Positions 9,117 through 17,820 of a DNA stretch of 64,000 bases are shown piece by piece (position 1 is the first letter of the stretch; every line of letters starts with the position of its first letter). Source of the stretch: Lachnospiraceae bacterium. Its GTDB lineage: Bacteria > Bacillota > Clostridia > Lachnospirales > Lachnospiraceae. The DNA is taken from positions 16,702 through 80,701 of the forward strand of contig JAFQOE010000041.1 in NCBI GenBank assembly GCA_017395635.1. The letters run 5' to 3'. The position numbers and the translations under genes were made by a program. Under the pieces are notes generated by a model, which saw nothing but the letters and a program-made list of their open reading frames with translations, was not told where the DNA came from and searched no databases.

Positions 9117-10487
9117 TTAATCTGAAAAACTGGTGTCAATATCTTTTCGAGTGATTATTTCATACACGATTTTATTATCAAACACATTAGATTTTGATAA
9201 AGTATAAGCTTTGACAAATCTTTTGAATGCTATTTCAAGTTTTTCTTCATCATTTCCATATAAGACAGCAATCTCATCGGATGCACAAATTGCATCTCCT
9301 AAATGCTTGCAAAGACGAATCCCGACTGTCAAATCAATTTCACTTTCTTTTGTCTCTCTTCCTCCTCCAAGAACAAGGGATGTCATTCCTATTTCCTGAT
9401 TATTACATGCTATTAAGTATGCAGAAGTCCATTCCAAAGATTCTTGATTGGCTATAAACAAATCTTTTCCGGTAATTACTCTTGAATACTTTGCTTTCTC
9501 AAACTTCTCCATATCATCCAGATAACTTGCATCACCATGTTGTGCTACAACAAAGTCTTTCATTTTATTGTAGGCTTTTCCGGAGGAAAGCACCTCATCC
9601 ACCAACTTTATAGCTTCTTCGAAACTATCCGCCTTCTTTGCCGCCACAATCATATATCCTGCCAGTACCTTAGAAACTTCCATAAGTCGTTTCTCTCCAT
9701 TGCCTTTGAGACACTCTACTGCTTCTTGTACTTCCAATACATTACCAACTGCATTACCTAATGGTTCGTTCATATCCGTGATAACTGCTGTGGTGTCTCT
9801 ACCAGCTAAAGTTCCGATTGCAACCATAGTTTTTGCCAACAATCTTGCATCTTCTAACGTCTTCATAAATGCACCGGAACCGACTTTAACATCTAAAACA
9901 ATCGCATCTGCTCCGGCAGCCAATTTTTTGCTCATAATACTGGCTGCAATCAAAGAAATATTATCTACCGTTGCGGTAACATCTCGCAAAGCATAGATTT
10001 TCTTATCGGCAGGAGCAAGATTAGCTGTCTGTCCAACAATTGACAAGCCAATTTCATTCACCTGATTCACAAACTCTTCTTCTGAAATACTCGTACAAAA
10101 TCCTGGAATACCTTCTAATTTGTCAATTGTACCACCTGTATGTCCTAGTCCTCTTCCACTCATTTTTGTTACAGGCACCCCTAAACTTGCAAGAATCGGA
10201 CCTACAATCAAGCTGGTTTTATCTCCTACTCCACCCGTAGAATGTTTATCCACTTTAATGCCTTGAATCGCTGATAAATCTAATCGTTCACCACTATCAG
10301 CCATAGCCATAGTAAGCATAGTCGTTTCTTCATGATTCATTCCTTGAAAATATACCGCCATCAAAAAAGCTGACATCTGATAATCCGGAATTTCTCCTTT
10401 TGTGTAACCATTCACCATATAGACAATCTCTTCCTTACTAAGAATATGACCATCTCGTTTTTTCATAATTATATCGTATGTGTTCAT
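9117..10487 (-). CDS. pdp: pyrimidine-nucleoside phosphorylase
   Basis: Phosphorolysis of uridine, thymidine or deoxyuridine to base and pentose 1-phosphate. The family signature SGRGLGHTGGTIDKLE (about 109-124), the phosphate-site KHSTGGVGDKTSL, and a catalytic region around SIMSKKLA are present. At 456 aa it is some 20 residues longer than Bacillus Pdp, with a divergent C-terminus. It starts 23 bp after deoB, whose product isomerises the sugar 1-phosphate made here, so the two form one salvage operon. Start ATG 10487 follows AGGGGTG. Confidence 0.95.
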   Translation of the reverse strand: MNTYDIIMKKRDGHILSKEEIVYMVNGYTKGEIPDYQMSAFLMAVYFQGMNHEETTMLTMAMADSGERLDLSAIQGIKVDKHSTGGVGDKTSLIVGPILASLGVPVTKMSGRGLGHTGGTIDKLEGIPGFCTSISEEEFVNQVNEIGLSIVGQTANLAPADKKIYALRDVTATVDNISLIAASIMSKKLAAGADAIVLDVKVGSGAFMKTLEDARLLAKTMVAIGTLAGRDTTAVITDMNEPLGNAVGNVLEVQEAVECLKGNGEKRLMEVSKVLAGYMIVAAKKADSFEEAIKLVDEVLSSGKAYNKMKDFVVAQHGDASYLDDMEKFEKAKYSRVITGKDLFIANQESLEWTSAYLIACNNQEIGMTSLVLGGGRETKESEIDLTVGIRLCKHLGDAICASDEIAVLYGNDEEKLEIAFKRFVKAYTLSKSNVFDNKIVYEIITRKDIDTSFSD

Positions 10488-10510
10488 ATGATCACCCCTA
10501 ATCCTTTATA

Positions 10511-11683
10511 CTATTTAATTAAACTTTTCACACTTGTTCCTACAGACAACTTCTGAACACCAAAATTATCTGCAATCGTTGCACCGATATCCGCAAATGT
10601 ATCTAAGACACCAAGATTCACACCTTGTTTCATCCCCTTGTGATACATCAAGACAGGAATATATTCTCTTGTATGATCGGTTCCTTTAAATGTTGGATCA
10701 CAGCCATGATCTGCATTAATAATTAACAAATCGTCTTCATGCATATCATCTAATATCTTACCAAGCTCTGCATCGAATTTTTCCAATCCTTTTGCATACC
10801 CTTCCACATCTCTCCTATGGCCCCAGGTTGAATCGAATTCCACTAAATTGGTAAATATCAAACCATCATGTTGCGTTTCCATAAAATCAAGCGTCTTCTC
10901 TATTCCATCCATATTATTTTTCGTATGAACCGCATCTCCAATGCCTACTCCACAAAAAATATCCTCAATCTTACCAACTGCTGTTACTCTGTACCCTGCA
11001 TCTTTCAGATAACATAACAGATTTTCCTTGGAAGGTTTCAAAGAAAAATCCCGACGACTAGCAGTTCTGACATATTGATTATCTTCTTTAACAAATGGTC
11101 TCGCAATCACTCTTGCTACAGCATGTTCACCTGATAATAATTGTCTTGCTATCTCGCACATTTTATATAATTCCCGAACTGGTATGATATCCTCATGAGC
11201 AGCTATCTGGAAAACTGAATCCGCAGATGTATAAATAATCGGATGCTTGGTACTCATATGACTATCGCCAAGTTTATTGATAATATGAGTTCCGCTTGCT
11301 ACACAATTACCAAGATATCCTTTGCATCCGGTACGTCTTACAAATTCATCCAGTAATTCCTTAGGGAATCCTTCCGGATAAGTCGGAAATGCCTGTTCCG
11401 TCTTAATTCCAATCATTTCCCAATGACCGATTGTAGTATCTTTTCCATTGGACAATTCTTTGGCTTTTCCATAAGCACCAATCGGTATCACATCAGTCTT
11501 TGGAAGTGTTGTATCATCAATCTGAAATAAGCCCAATTTTTCTAAATTCGGCACATGTAAACAACCTCTAACCTTCCTGATATTACCTAATGTATCTGCC
11601 CCAACATCACCAAACCTGTCAGCATCCGGAAGTTCTCCAATTCCGACACTATCTAATATTATCCAGATGACACGTTTGAACAT
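10511..11683 (-). CDS. deoB: phosphopentomutase
   Basis: Converts (deoxy)ribose 1-phosphate to the 5-phosphate, linking nucleoside breakdown to central metabolism. Alkaline-phosphatase-superfamily fold: ILDSVGIGELPDADRFGD (metal and catalytic Asp, about 8-25), GKDTTIGHWEM with the phosphorylated Thr, and C-terminal NADHGCDPTFKGTDHTRE metal ligands. 390 aa is the normal length. First gene of the deoB-pdp pair. Start ATG 11683 follows GGGGTG. No deoC or deoR-type regulator is seen in the window. Confidence 0.97.
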   Translation of the reverse strand: MFKRVIWIILDSVGIGELPDADRFGDVGADTLGNIRKVRGCLHVPNLEKLGLFQIDDTTLPKTDVIPIGAYGKAKELSNGKDTTIGHWEMIGIKTEQAFPTYPEGFPKELLDEFVRRTGCKGYLGNCVASGTHIINKLGDSHMSTKHPIIYTSADSVFQIAAHEDIIPVRELYKMCEIARQLLSGEHAVARVIARPFVKEDNQYVRTASRRDFSLKPSKENLLCYLKDAGYRVTAVGKIEDIFCGVGIGDAVHTKNNMDGIEKTLDFMETQHDGLIFTNLVEFDSTWGHRRDVEGYAKGLEKFDAELGKILDDMHEDDLLIINADHGCDPTFKGTDHTREYIPVLMYHKGMKQGVNLGVLDTFADIGATIADNFGVQKLSVGTSVKSLIK

Positions 11684-11754
11684 AGAAACACCCCATTTCT
11701 ATTAAAATTTTATAAATATATTAATATTATTTTACTACATCATTGATGCTAAAA

Positions 11755-11792
11755 CAAGAAAAGGGAGATAATAGCTTTTACTATTATCTCCT
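11755..11792 (-). terminator. intrinsic terminator after aroF
   Basis: A 12-bp stem gggagataatag/ctattatctcct (11763-11792) with a short loop, followed on the minus strand by TTTTCTTG. It is 45 bp past the aroF stop and separates aroF from deoB. Confidence 0.85.
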
Positions 11793-11836
11793 CTGTATAT
11801 CTTGCTATAAATTTGCAAAAATATTCAATTTCATAT

Positions 11837-12868
11837 TTATAACAAATCTGCCATTTCAAGCAACAATCTCTCCGTTTTCTCCCAACCAAGACATGGGTCA
11901 GTGATAGACTTGCCATAACATCCTGCACCAATTGGTTGCGCACCATCCTCAATATAAGACTCCACCATAACACCTTTTACAATCTTACTCACTTCATTGC
12001 TATGACGCATACTATGAAGAATTTCTTTTACAATACGTGGCTGCTGATCCCATTTCTTACCCGAATTATTGTGATTTGCATCCACAATACAAGCAGGATT
12101 CTTAAGGGTATCAAATTTCTGATATGCTTCATATAGCAAAATTAAATCTTCGTAATGGTAGTTAGGCATTGATACGCCATGACGATCCAAAGAACCTCTC
12201 AAAATACAGTGTGTCAACGGATTACCATCTGATTTTACCTCCCAACCAGAAGTCATAAATGTATGCTTTGACTGACCGGCAATACAAGAATTCATCATTA
12301 CAGAATAATCACCTGATGTAGGATTCTTCATACCAACAGGTACATCAATACCAGATGCTGTCAATCTATGGGACTGATTCTCTACTGAACGAGCACCAAT
12401 TGCCACATAAGATAAAATGTCAGACATATAAGGCCAATTGTCGGAATAAAGCATCTCGTCTGCAGCAGTCAAACCGGTTTCTGCGATAGAATCAATATGC
12501 ATCTTACGAATTGCTTTCAAACCTTCTATAAAATTAGGTTTCTCTTCCGGATTTGGCTGATGTAACATTCCTTTATATCCGGAACCATTGGTTCTTGGCT
12601 TATTCGTATAGATTCTAGGAATAATAATAATCTTATCTTTAATTCTCTCTTGCACCTTGGCAAGACGACTAATATAATCTAATACTGCATCCTCATTATC
12701 TGCAGAACATGGACCAATAATAGCTAAAAACTTATCCGATTCTCCTGTAAAGACTTTTGCAATTTCTGCATCCCTTTCTTCTTTTATCTTTGTAAGTTCC
12801 GGTCTCATAGGAAATAATTCTTTAATCTCCTCTGCTGATGGAACCTGCGAAATGTAATGTAAACCCAT
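11837..12868 (-). CDS. aroF: 3-deoxy-7-phosphoheptulonate synthase, class I (AroG/AroF type)
   Basis: Condenses phosphoenolpyruvate and erythrose 4-phosphate, the first step of the shikimate pathway. Diagnostic stretches are IIGPCSADNEDAV (about 49-61), YTNKPRTNGSGYKG, ENQSHRLTASGIDVPVGMKN and GSLDRHGVS. At 343 aa it is the class I beta form with no fused chorismate mutase. It is the only aromatic-pathway gene here and appears monocistronic: its own promoter candidate lies upstream and a strong terminator downstream. Feedback ligand (Phe or Tyr) cannot be read from sequence. Start ATG 12868 follows a weak AGGAGAG. Confidence 0.95.
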   Translation of the reverse strand: MGLHYISQVPSAEEIKELFPMRPELTKIKEERDAEIAKVFTGESDKFLAIIGPCSADNEDAVLDYISRLAKVQERIKDKIIIIPRIYTNKPRTNGSGYKGMLHQPNPEEKPNFIEGLKAIRKMHIDSIAETGLTAADEMLYSDNWPYMSDILSYVAIGARSVENQSHRLTASGIDVPVGMKNPTSGDYSVMMNSCIAGQSKHTFMTSGWEVKSDGNPLTHCILRGSLDRHGVSMPNYHYEDLILLYEAYQKFDTLKNPACIVDANHNNSGKKWDQQPRIVKEILHSMRHSNEVSKIVKGVMVESYIEDGAQPIGAGCYGKSITDPCLGWEKTERLLLEMADLL

Positions 12869-12918
12869 TTTCGAACTCTCCTTCGTGTCATAATATAATT
12901 CTTTTAATTATGTTTAAC

Positions 12919-12947
12919 AGTTTAACACGTTGAAGTAGAGAAGTCAA
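12919..12947 (-). promoter_or_regulatory. candidate sigma-A promoter of aroF
   Basis: Minus strand TTGACT, 17 bp, TAAACT. A direct heptamer repeat gttaaac-t-gttaaac overlaps and follows the -10, a possible operator. The -35 overlaps the stop of the upstream carboxypeptidase gene. Confidence 0.45.
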
Positions 12948-14245
12948 CTACTATGAACACAAAAATAGTAATAACATATTTGTTTCAAAATATATTTATA
13001 TGTAATTCTATTTTTCTCTTCGTTTGAATATAGGGGTAACACTTTATATTTTTCATCATTCACATAAATTGTTATCTTTCCAATCGTTTCTCCTTTTTGC
13101 ACCGGAGCATTCAGTTGTACCGGTAACTTCACATCAAAAGATATCTTTTCATCTTCCTTGACTAACAGAGAAACTGTATCATTTACATATGGTTTAATCA
13201 CTCCACCTTCTATACTATCCACCACCGGAATTTCTTGAAAAGTAACCCCCTTTGACAATATTTCTTTTGAATTATAATGATTCATTCCATAGTCTATAAG
13301 TTCGTGGGTATCCTTCCATTTATAACTTTTGTTGGGTGGCCATCCGCTTGCCAAAACAACACTTACCAATGTTTTATCATCGCGTCTTGCTGCTCCTACA
13401 AAGCAATATCCGGCATCATTGGTAAATCCCGTCTTTATTCCTATCGCTCCGTCGTAAGATGTTAAAAACTTATCTTTATTATTAACTGTAAAACTTCTTC
13501 CTGTTGTCTGTTCATGAAAGGTATGAGATGCTTTTTGAATAATATCCAGAAAATCTTGATTTTTAATTGCATAACTGGATATTAATGCCATATCATATGC
13601 AGTGGTATAATGTCCTTCCGCATCCAGTCCGTTTGGCGTAACAAAATTCGTATCATATGCACCAATTTCTTTTGCTTTTTCATTCATCATTGTTGCAAAT
13701 CCTTCTACACTGCCTCCCACATGTTCCGCAATAGCCACCGCCGTATCATTATGAGATTCTAACATCAGTGAATATAACAAATCCGATAATATGTATTGTT
13801 CTCCTGTTTTTATATTCAATTGAACATCCGGCATAGAAGAAGCATAATCCGATACTGTAACAACATCCTGAAGATTTGCATTTTCCAATGTAATTAAAAG
13901 TGTCATTATTTTTGTAGTACTTGCCATAGGAACTTTTTGATAACCTTCTTTTTCAAATAAAACTCTTCCATTGGACGCATCCATTAACAACGCATATTTT
14001 GCATTAAGTCCCGATGGCTCCAAATCCTTTTTCGTTACATCGCCATCTACCGGTAATGATTCATTTGCAAGATGATAGATATTCGTTTTTTGATGTGTCT
14101 TCACACCTCTTACATTTTCCTTGCTATAAACAAGAATACCAGTCAAAATAGCAAATACCATTAATAAGCACATTGTAAGACTTGTATTCCTATGTTTTTG
14201 AAAAAAACAATAAAAAAATGACATATTTCCGAACCTGTATCTCAT
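12944..14245 (-). CDS. D-alanyl-D-alanine carboxypeptidase, S11 family (second paralogue)
   Basis: Wall-peptide trimming enzyme with the S11 motifs STTK (about 107-110), SHND (SxN type) and KTGFTND. A membrane segment near residues 22-42 serves as signal or anchor, preceded by a basic N-terminus. At 433 aa it differs from the paralogue at 7796-9001 and ends in a short, hydrophobic, Tyr-rich tail instead of an amphipathic helix. Start at ATG 14245 has a poor Shine-Dalgarno site; ATG 14224 is an alternative. It follows scpB on the same strand, as in many Firmicutes where dacF-like genes neighbour scpAB. Confidence 0.88.
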   Translation of the reverse strand: MRYRFGNMSFFYCFFQKHRNTSLTMCLLMVFAILTGILVYSKENVRGVKTHQKTNIYHLANESLPVDGDVTKKDLEPSGLNAKYALLMDASNGRVLFEKEGYQKVPMASTTKIMTLLITLENANLQDVVTVSDYASSMPDVQLNIKTGEQYILSDLLYSLMLESHNDTAVAIAEHVGGSVEGFATMMNEKAKEIGAYDTNFVTPNGLDAEGHYTTAYDMALISSYAIKNQDFLDIIQKASHTFHEQTTGRSFTVNNKDKFLTSYDGAIGIKTGFTNDAGYCFVGAARRDDKTLVSVVLASGWPPNKSYKWKDTHELIDYGMNHYNSKEILSKGVTFQEIPVVDSIEGGVIKPYVNDTVSLLVKEDEKISFDVKLPVQLNAPVQKGETIGKITIYVNDEKYKVLPLYSNEEKNRITYKYILKQICYYYFCVHSS

Positions 14246-14357
14246 TGATACAAGTATATGAAATAGTCATTTGTTTTATTAATCAAAATTAAACTGTCCT
14301 TCATTTCTAAATAGATGAATCACTATGTAAAATAATGAACTCACCGAACAACCAGCA

Positions 14358-14942
14358 TCAATCTTTGACCGGCGCAAAGGTAAGCTGTGCTTCTTCCATT
14401 GCCTGTTGCTTAAAGTCCTCAATCTTATCCGGCGTAATAATCGGCAACTCATCTGTAGACTGAACACCAAAGCTACGTAAGAAATCATCTGTTGTTCCAA
14501 AAAGAATTGGTCTACCTATAGCATCCAAACGACCAACCTCTTTTATCAAATTATATTCTACTAATTTGTTCACGGCATGCACACAAGAAACGCCACGAAT
14601 AGCCTCAATCTCCTGTCTGGTTATCGGTTGCTTATAAGCTACAATAGAAAGCGTTTCCAATAATACATCTGTTAATACATGTTTTTTGGGAATATTGACT
14701 ACCTTAATTAACGTATCATAATAATCGGCTTTGGTACACATTTGAAAAGAATCCTCAATCTCCACGATGCGAATCCCTCTGTCTGCGCTGTCATACTTGT
14801 CCATCATGTTATGAATAATCTTTACTACTGTATCCACATCCATCTCTAATGCCTGTGCTATTCTTTCTCTTTCAACAGCTTCTCCAACCGAAAATAAAAC
14901 CGCTTCAATTCTTCCTTCAATCACATTCATATCCTGTTCCAT
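14358..14942 (-). CDS. scpB: segregation and condensation protein B
   Basis: Winged-helix subunit of the SMC-ScpAB condensin that organises the chromosome. 194 aa is typical. Recognisable pieces are EGRIEAVLFSVGEAV (about 9-23), the middle TLSIVAYKQPITRQEIEAIRG and the C-terminal DAIGRPILFGTTDDFLRSFG. Start ATG 14942 follows CAGGAG, 59 bp after scpA, which fits the usual scpA-scpB operon. An overlapping minus-strand frame at its 3' end is a shadow. Confidence 0.95.
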   Translation of the reverse strand: MEQDMNVIEGRIEAVLFSVGEAVERERIAQALEMDVDTVVKIIHNMMDKYDSADRGIRIVEIEDSFQMCTKADYYDTLIKVVNIPKKHVLTDVLLETLSIVAYKQPITRQEIEAIRGVSCVHAVNKLVEYNLIKEVGRLDAIGRPILFGTTDDFLRSFGVQSTDELPIITPDKIEDFKQQAMEEAQLTFAPVKD

Positions 14943-15001
14943 ATATTTTAACTCCTGTATGTATCACTTACCGATTAGTATTCCTTGTAATCTAATCTTT
15001 T

Positions 15002-15847
15002 CTATTCTTCTATCATGTCTTTCTTTTCTTCTTTTGCATCCACTTCACTATGTACTACTTCATTCGTTTTGTTATCAGGTGTTGCATTATTATCTGCCTC
15101 AATCTCATCCAATGAATCGATCACAATCTCACCAAAGGTCTCTTCTTGACGAATTGTAATTGCACCAACCTTCATTAATTCCAAAATCGACATAAATGTA
15201 ATAATAATATTCATTCTGGTTGGTTGTGACTCCAAAAGTGTGCGGAAATTAATACCTTTCAAACCTCGAACCTCTTCTCGGATTTGTACCATTCTGTCTT
15301 CAATATTAATCTCTTCTTTTTCGATCGTACCAAACTTAGAACGAATCGGGTCAATCTTATCTACCTGCTTACGCATGATAGACTGGAATATCTCATTTAA
15401 CTTATTCAGCGTCATTCCATCTACTAAAGTTGCCGGATCTATCTCTTCCTTATATGCAGCAACCTCCTTTGGAATAGTCGGCTTCTTATATAGATTATGG
15501 GATGCATCCAACTCCATATCCTTAAGCTCTAACGCCGCATATTTGTACATTTTGTACTCAAGCAAACGTCTTACCAGCTCTGCTCTTGGATCCTCTTCCT
15601 CCACCTCTTCCTCTTCTTCTCTCGGAAGTAACATCTTGGACTTAATCTGCAAAAGCGTACCTGCCATTACCAAAAACTCACTCATGACATCCATGTCCCG
15701 TTCCTGCATCTGTTCCACATACTCCAGATACTGTTCAGTAATTGTTACAATTGGAATATCATAAATGTCAACTTTATTCTTTTCTATTAAATGCAACAAC
15801 AAGTCCAATGGACCTTCAAAAACTTGCAGCTTATACGCAATTCCCAT
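15002..15847 (-). CDS. scpA: segregation and condensation protein A
   Basis: Kleisin subunit bridging SMC heads in condensin. The N-terminus YKLQVFEGPLDLLLHLIEKN (about 5-24) is diagnostic, followed by the helical region with MAGTLLQIKSKMLLP and an acidic linker. The winged-helix end around FMSILELMKVGAITIRQEE is present. 281 aa includes a charged, probably disordered 40-residue tail after the last domain. Start ATG 15847 follows GGGAGA. The pair scpA-scpB is transcribed toward the carboxypeptidase gene. Confidence 0.95.
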   Translation of the reverse strand: MGIAYKLQVFEGPLDLLLHLIEKNKVDIYDIPIVTITEQYLEYVEQMQERDMDVMSEFLVMAGTLLQIKSKMLLPREEEEEVEEEDPRAELVRRLLEYKMYKYAALELKDMELDASHNLYKKPTIPKEVAAYKEEIDPATLVDGMTLNKLNEIFQSIMRKQVDKIDPIRSKFGTIEKEEINIEDRMVQIREEVRGLKGINFRTLLESQPTRMNIIITFMSILELMKVGAITIRQEETFGEIVIDSLDEIEADNNATPDNKTNEVVHSEVDAKEEKKDMIEE

Positions 15848-15972
15848 GGTTTATCTCCCATATATATACTACGTAATTATCCCATACCGAACAATTACCA
15901 TCCTATTTGCTATTGAAAACAACTCTCTAATTATATATGAATTCATCTCAAATAGCAACTTAAACAACTTTC

Positions 15973-16563
15973 CTATTTTATCAAAAAAATACAAGCAAAG
16001 ACCACAATTCCCAGTATGATAAAGAATACACCTGACACTACAATCATTGCTAATCCTGTATTAGAAGGCTCCACATTATTATACCTGTATCCTTCTAGAG
16101 ACATCCATGCTTTATCAGGCGCTACAATGAAGAAAATTCCTAAAGCAACCAAAAAAATAACAAGCAGAATTTTACCCACAGGTGATGTCTTAGAAGCATT
16201 ATATGTAATCAAATAACACAACGTACTGCCGGATTCATAATCTTCATTACTATCATCAACTGAAGCAATTTCTTCACCTTCATTACCGGTGTTTCTATAA
16301 CCGGTACTCACATAGCCACTATCTTCATCACCATAAGCCTCAGAATAAAAAGTCCCATTCGGATATGTAATATCAATTTCATAAGATGTTGCATCGCCTG
16401 TGTAATCAAATTCATAAGTATATTTTCCATCATATATGGTGTTTGTATTATGATTTACTTCATATTTTTTCCCATTCATTTCAACAGTGTATTCACTGCG
16501 ATAACATCCACATAGAATTACCAATAATAATAAATTGAAAACAAGAATAATATGTTTTTTCAT
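15973..16563 (-). CDS. hypothetical lipoprotein with C-terminal membrane segments
   Basis: No known family recognised. The 196-aa product has a signal sequence with lipobox LVILCGC (Cys near residue 19), an extracytoplasmic beta-rich part with Tyr-rich YTVEMNGKKYEV-like repeats, then two membrane helices (about 128-148 and 170-194). Being both lipidated and membrane-spanning is uncommon. ATG 16563 is preferred over the longer TTG frame because GGAGG lies directly before it. A consensus-like promoter is 80 bp upstream, so it is probably transcribed alone. Confidence 0.75.
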   Translation of the reverse strand: MKKHIILVFNLLLLVILCGCYRSEYTVEMNGKKYEVNHNTNTIYDGKYTYEFDYTGDATSYEIDITYPNGTFYSEAYGDEDSGYVSTGYRNTGNEGEEIASVDDSNEDYESGSTLCYLITYNASKTSPVGKILLVIFLVALGIFFIVAPDKAWMSLEGYRYNNVEPSNTGLAMIVVSGVFFIILGIVVFACIFLIK

Positions 16564-16645
16564 ATGTACCTCCAAGACTACTCACTCAACAAAGCTTCTA
16601 TCGCCTTTGCCGTGAGCAATAAATATTTATTTCAAACTCTTTTCT

Positions 16646-16673
16646 ATTGTAACGAATTTTCTTTGCAAGTCAA
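16646..16673 (-). promoter_or_regulatory. sigma-A promoter of the lipoprotein gene
   Basis: Minus strand TTGACT, 16 bp, TACAAT. Predicted start of transcription about 75 bases before ATG 16563. Confidence 0.6.
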
Positions 16674-16753
16674 TCTATAATATACCTAAAATGGACAAAC
16701 ATATCATATAAAATCTCTATCTATAACACTCCATTTCATCCAACACCACGCAC

Positions 16754-16836
16754 ATTCAATATATCCAAACATTCGATACATCATCTATATTCAACAAGCC
16801 AACTATATTCAATACGTCAACTATATTCAATACAGA
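16754..16836. repeat. 18-bp tandem repeat, about 4.6 units
   Basis: Units beginning attcaa or attcga start at 16754, 16771, 16789, 16807 and 16825; the middle three are exactly 18 bp (for example attcaatacgtcaactat). It lies in a gene-free stretch just left of the MITE-like element. No open frame of note crosses it. Confidence 0.8.
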
Positions 16837-16857
16837 ACACGGCATCGGGTGTGGCGA

Positions 16858-17172
16858 GACTTTCGAATAGCAAGAAAAATCCTACTATATCATGTATCTT
16901 TACACGAAATAAAAATAATTATGACAATTTGTTATCTCGTAGGATATTAGATTTTCTTAACAATTCACAAACACGGTAGGGTTATGCCAACACGGATGTT
17001 GGCATAAGGCTGAGTAAGCCATGGATGGCGTATCTCAGCCGACCCGAATGCATCCTAAAAATAAACGAATTGTTTAGAAAATCTTATGTCCGAAGAGCTC
17101 AACAAATTTCATAATATATTTTTATAAGCGTTATACACATATAGTAGGATTTTCACGTCCATTTTAAAAGTC
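16858..17172. mobile_element. MITE-like intergenic element with long inverted arms and folded core
   Basis: About 315 bp with no coding capacity. Left arm 16858-16965 and right arm 17067-17172 are imperfect inverted repeats: both contain gactt at the outer tip, aatcctactatat, acaattt or caaattt, and attttct-aacaatt at the inner end. The central 100 bp folds into two strong hairpins closed by ggg/ccc. The right arm recurs at 19754-19852 in the same orientation. Non-autonomous transposon (MITE) is the simplest reading; a structured RNA gene is the alternative. No target-site duplication could be fixed. Confidence 0.65.
16979..17045. ncRNA. structured core of the MITE-like element
   Basis: Hairpin 1: ttatgccaac (16982-16991) pairs perfectly with gttggcataa (16998-17007) over a 6-nt loop. 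Hairpin 2: ggctgag (17008-17014) pairs with ctcagcc (17034-17040), enclosing gccat/atggc. The whole is closed by ggg (16979-16981) with ccc (17043-17045), a three-way junction. Strand cannot be decided since all stems are perfect on both. Function unknown. Confidence 0.4.
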
Positions 17173-17177
17173 AGGGA
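17079..17177. repeat. 99-bp direct repeat, copy 1 (right arm of the element)
   Basis: From aaatcttatgtccgaag to aagtcaggga. Copy 2 at 19754-19852 is the same length with four substitutions. The copy ends 20 bp from the stop of the acetyltransferase gene. Confidence 0.9.
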
Positions 17178-17196
17178 TATTTCTACAAACTTGAAT

Positions 17197-17676
17197 TTAT
17201 CTAAATTTCTCTAAATGAAATATTTGTTGTTCATCAACGACATCAATACCATTCTTATATGTATATCCCAGTTTTTTATAAAAATCGCACGCTGTAATTG
17301 AAGCAGGAACTTCTATACGCTTTGCTCTTAAAAAGTATTCATCCGTTTCCAATATTTCAATTATCCTTCTACCGACACCCATCCCTTGGTATTCCGGTAA
17401 GACAAATATGGTAAACAAACAACTTTCATCCTCTTTTTCACAATATGGTGCTATTGATCCACAGCCTATAATAGAATCATTATCACAAATGACATAGAAA
17501 TGTGCCGATCCAGCTCTCTCTATTACACCACTTGGAGTAAACATTTTTGCATGATTTTCTATATGCTCTGCTGAATAATCTTTTATATTGGTTGTTCTTA
17601 AAGTCTTAATAATTAATTTTGATACCTCGTCCGCATCACTCTTTTGAAATCTTCTTACATTATATATTTTATTCAT
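17197..17676 (-). CDS. GNAT family N-acetyltransferase
   Basis: Predicted acetyl-CoA dependent acetyltransferase of unknown substrate. 159 aa, complete fold: VRRFQKSDADEVSKLI at the start, acetyl-CoA motif VLPEYQGMGVGRRIIEILE (about 92-110) and the closing ITACDFYKKLGYTYKNG. Start ATG 17676 follows ACAGGAG, which lies at the end of a 46-codon frame placed exactly between this gene and pfkB-like 17821-18720. It is the last gene of the cassette bounded by the 99-bp direct repeats. Confidence 0.88.
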   Translation of the reverse strand: MNKIYNVRRFQKSDADEVSKLIIKTLRTTNIKDYSAEHIENHAKMFTPSGVIERAGSAHFYVICDNDSIIGCGSIAPYCEKEDESCLFTIFVLPEYQGMGVGRRIIEILETDEYFLRAKRIEVPASITACDFYKKLGYTYKNGIDVVDEQQIFHLEKFR

Positions 17677-17677
17677 A

Positions 17678-17818
17678 TTAATCTCCTGTAAACATTTTAT
17701 GTATCTTTTGGAAGTTGCCGTAGCACAGGATCATGCAACCTTTGCCAGAAAAAAATATAACCTCTCTGTATTTCATCTCATGTTCCAAGCTTGTTTCTCG
17801 AATTGCTCTTTCTCCCAT
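17678..17818 (-). CDS. small ORF of 46 codons between pfkB-like and GNAT genes, unknown
   Basis: Not recognised. ATG at 17818 is two bases after the pfkB-like stop, and TAA at 17678 is one base before the acetyltransferase start, so the frame fills the gap exactly. The product is a charged N-terminal half followed by a Cys/Gly-rich hydrophobic stretch (VIFFSGKGCMILCYG). Its own ribosome site is weak (GGGAAAA inside pfkB-like). Exact tiling favours a real, translationally coupled gene, but a chance frame or a decayed remnant is possible. Confidence 0.35.
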   Translation of the reverse strand: MGERAIRETSLEHEMKYREVIFFSGKGCMILCYGNFQKIHKMFTGD

Positions 17819-17820
17819 AA

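Noticed and set aside
16979..17045. Group II intron domain V
   Set aside because: The two hairpins lack the conserved domain V catalytic triad and tetraloop pattern, and no intron-encoded protein is near.
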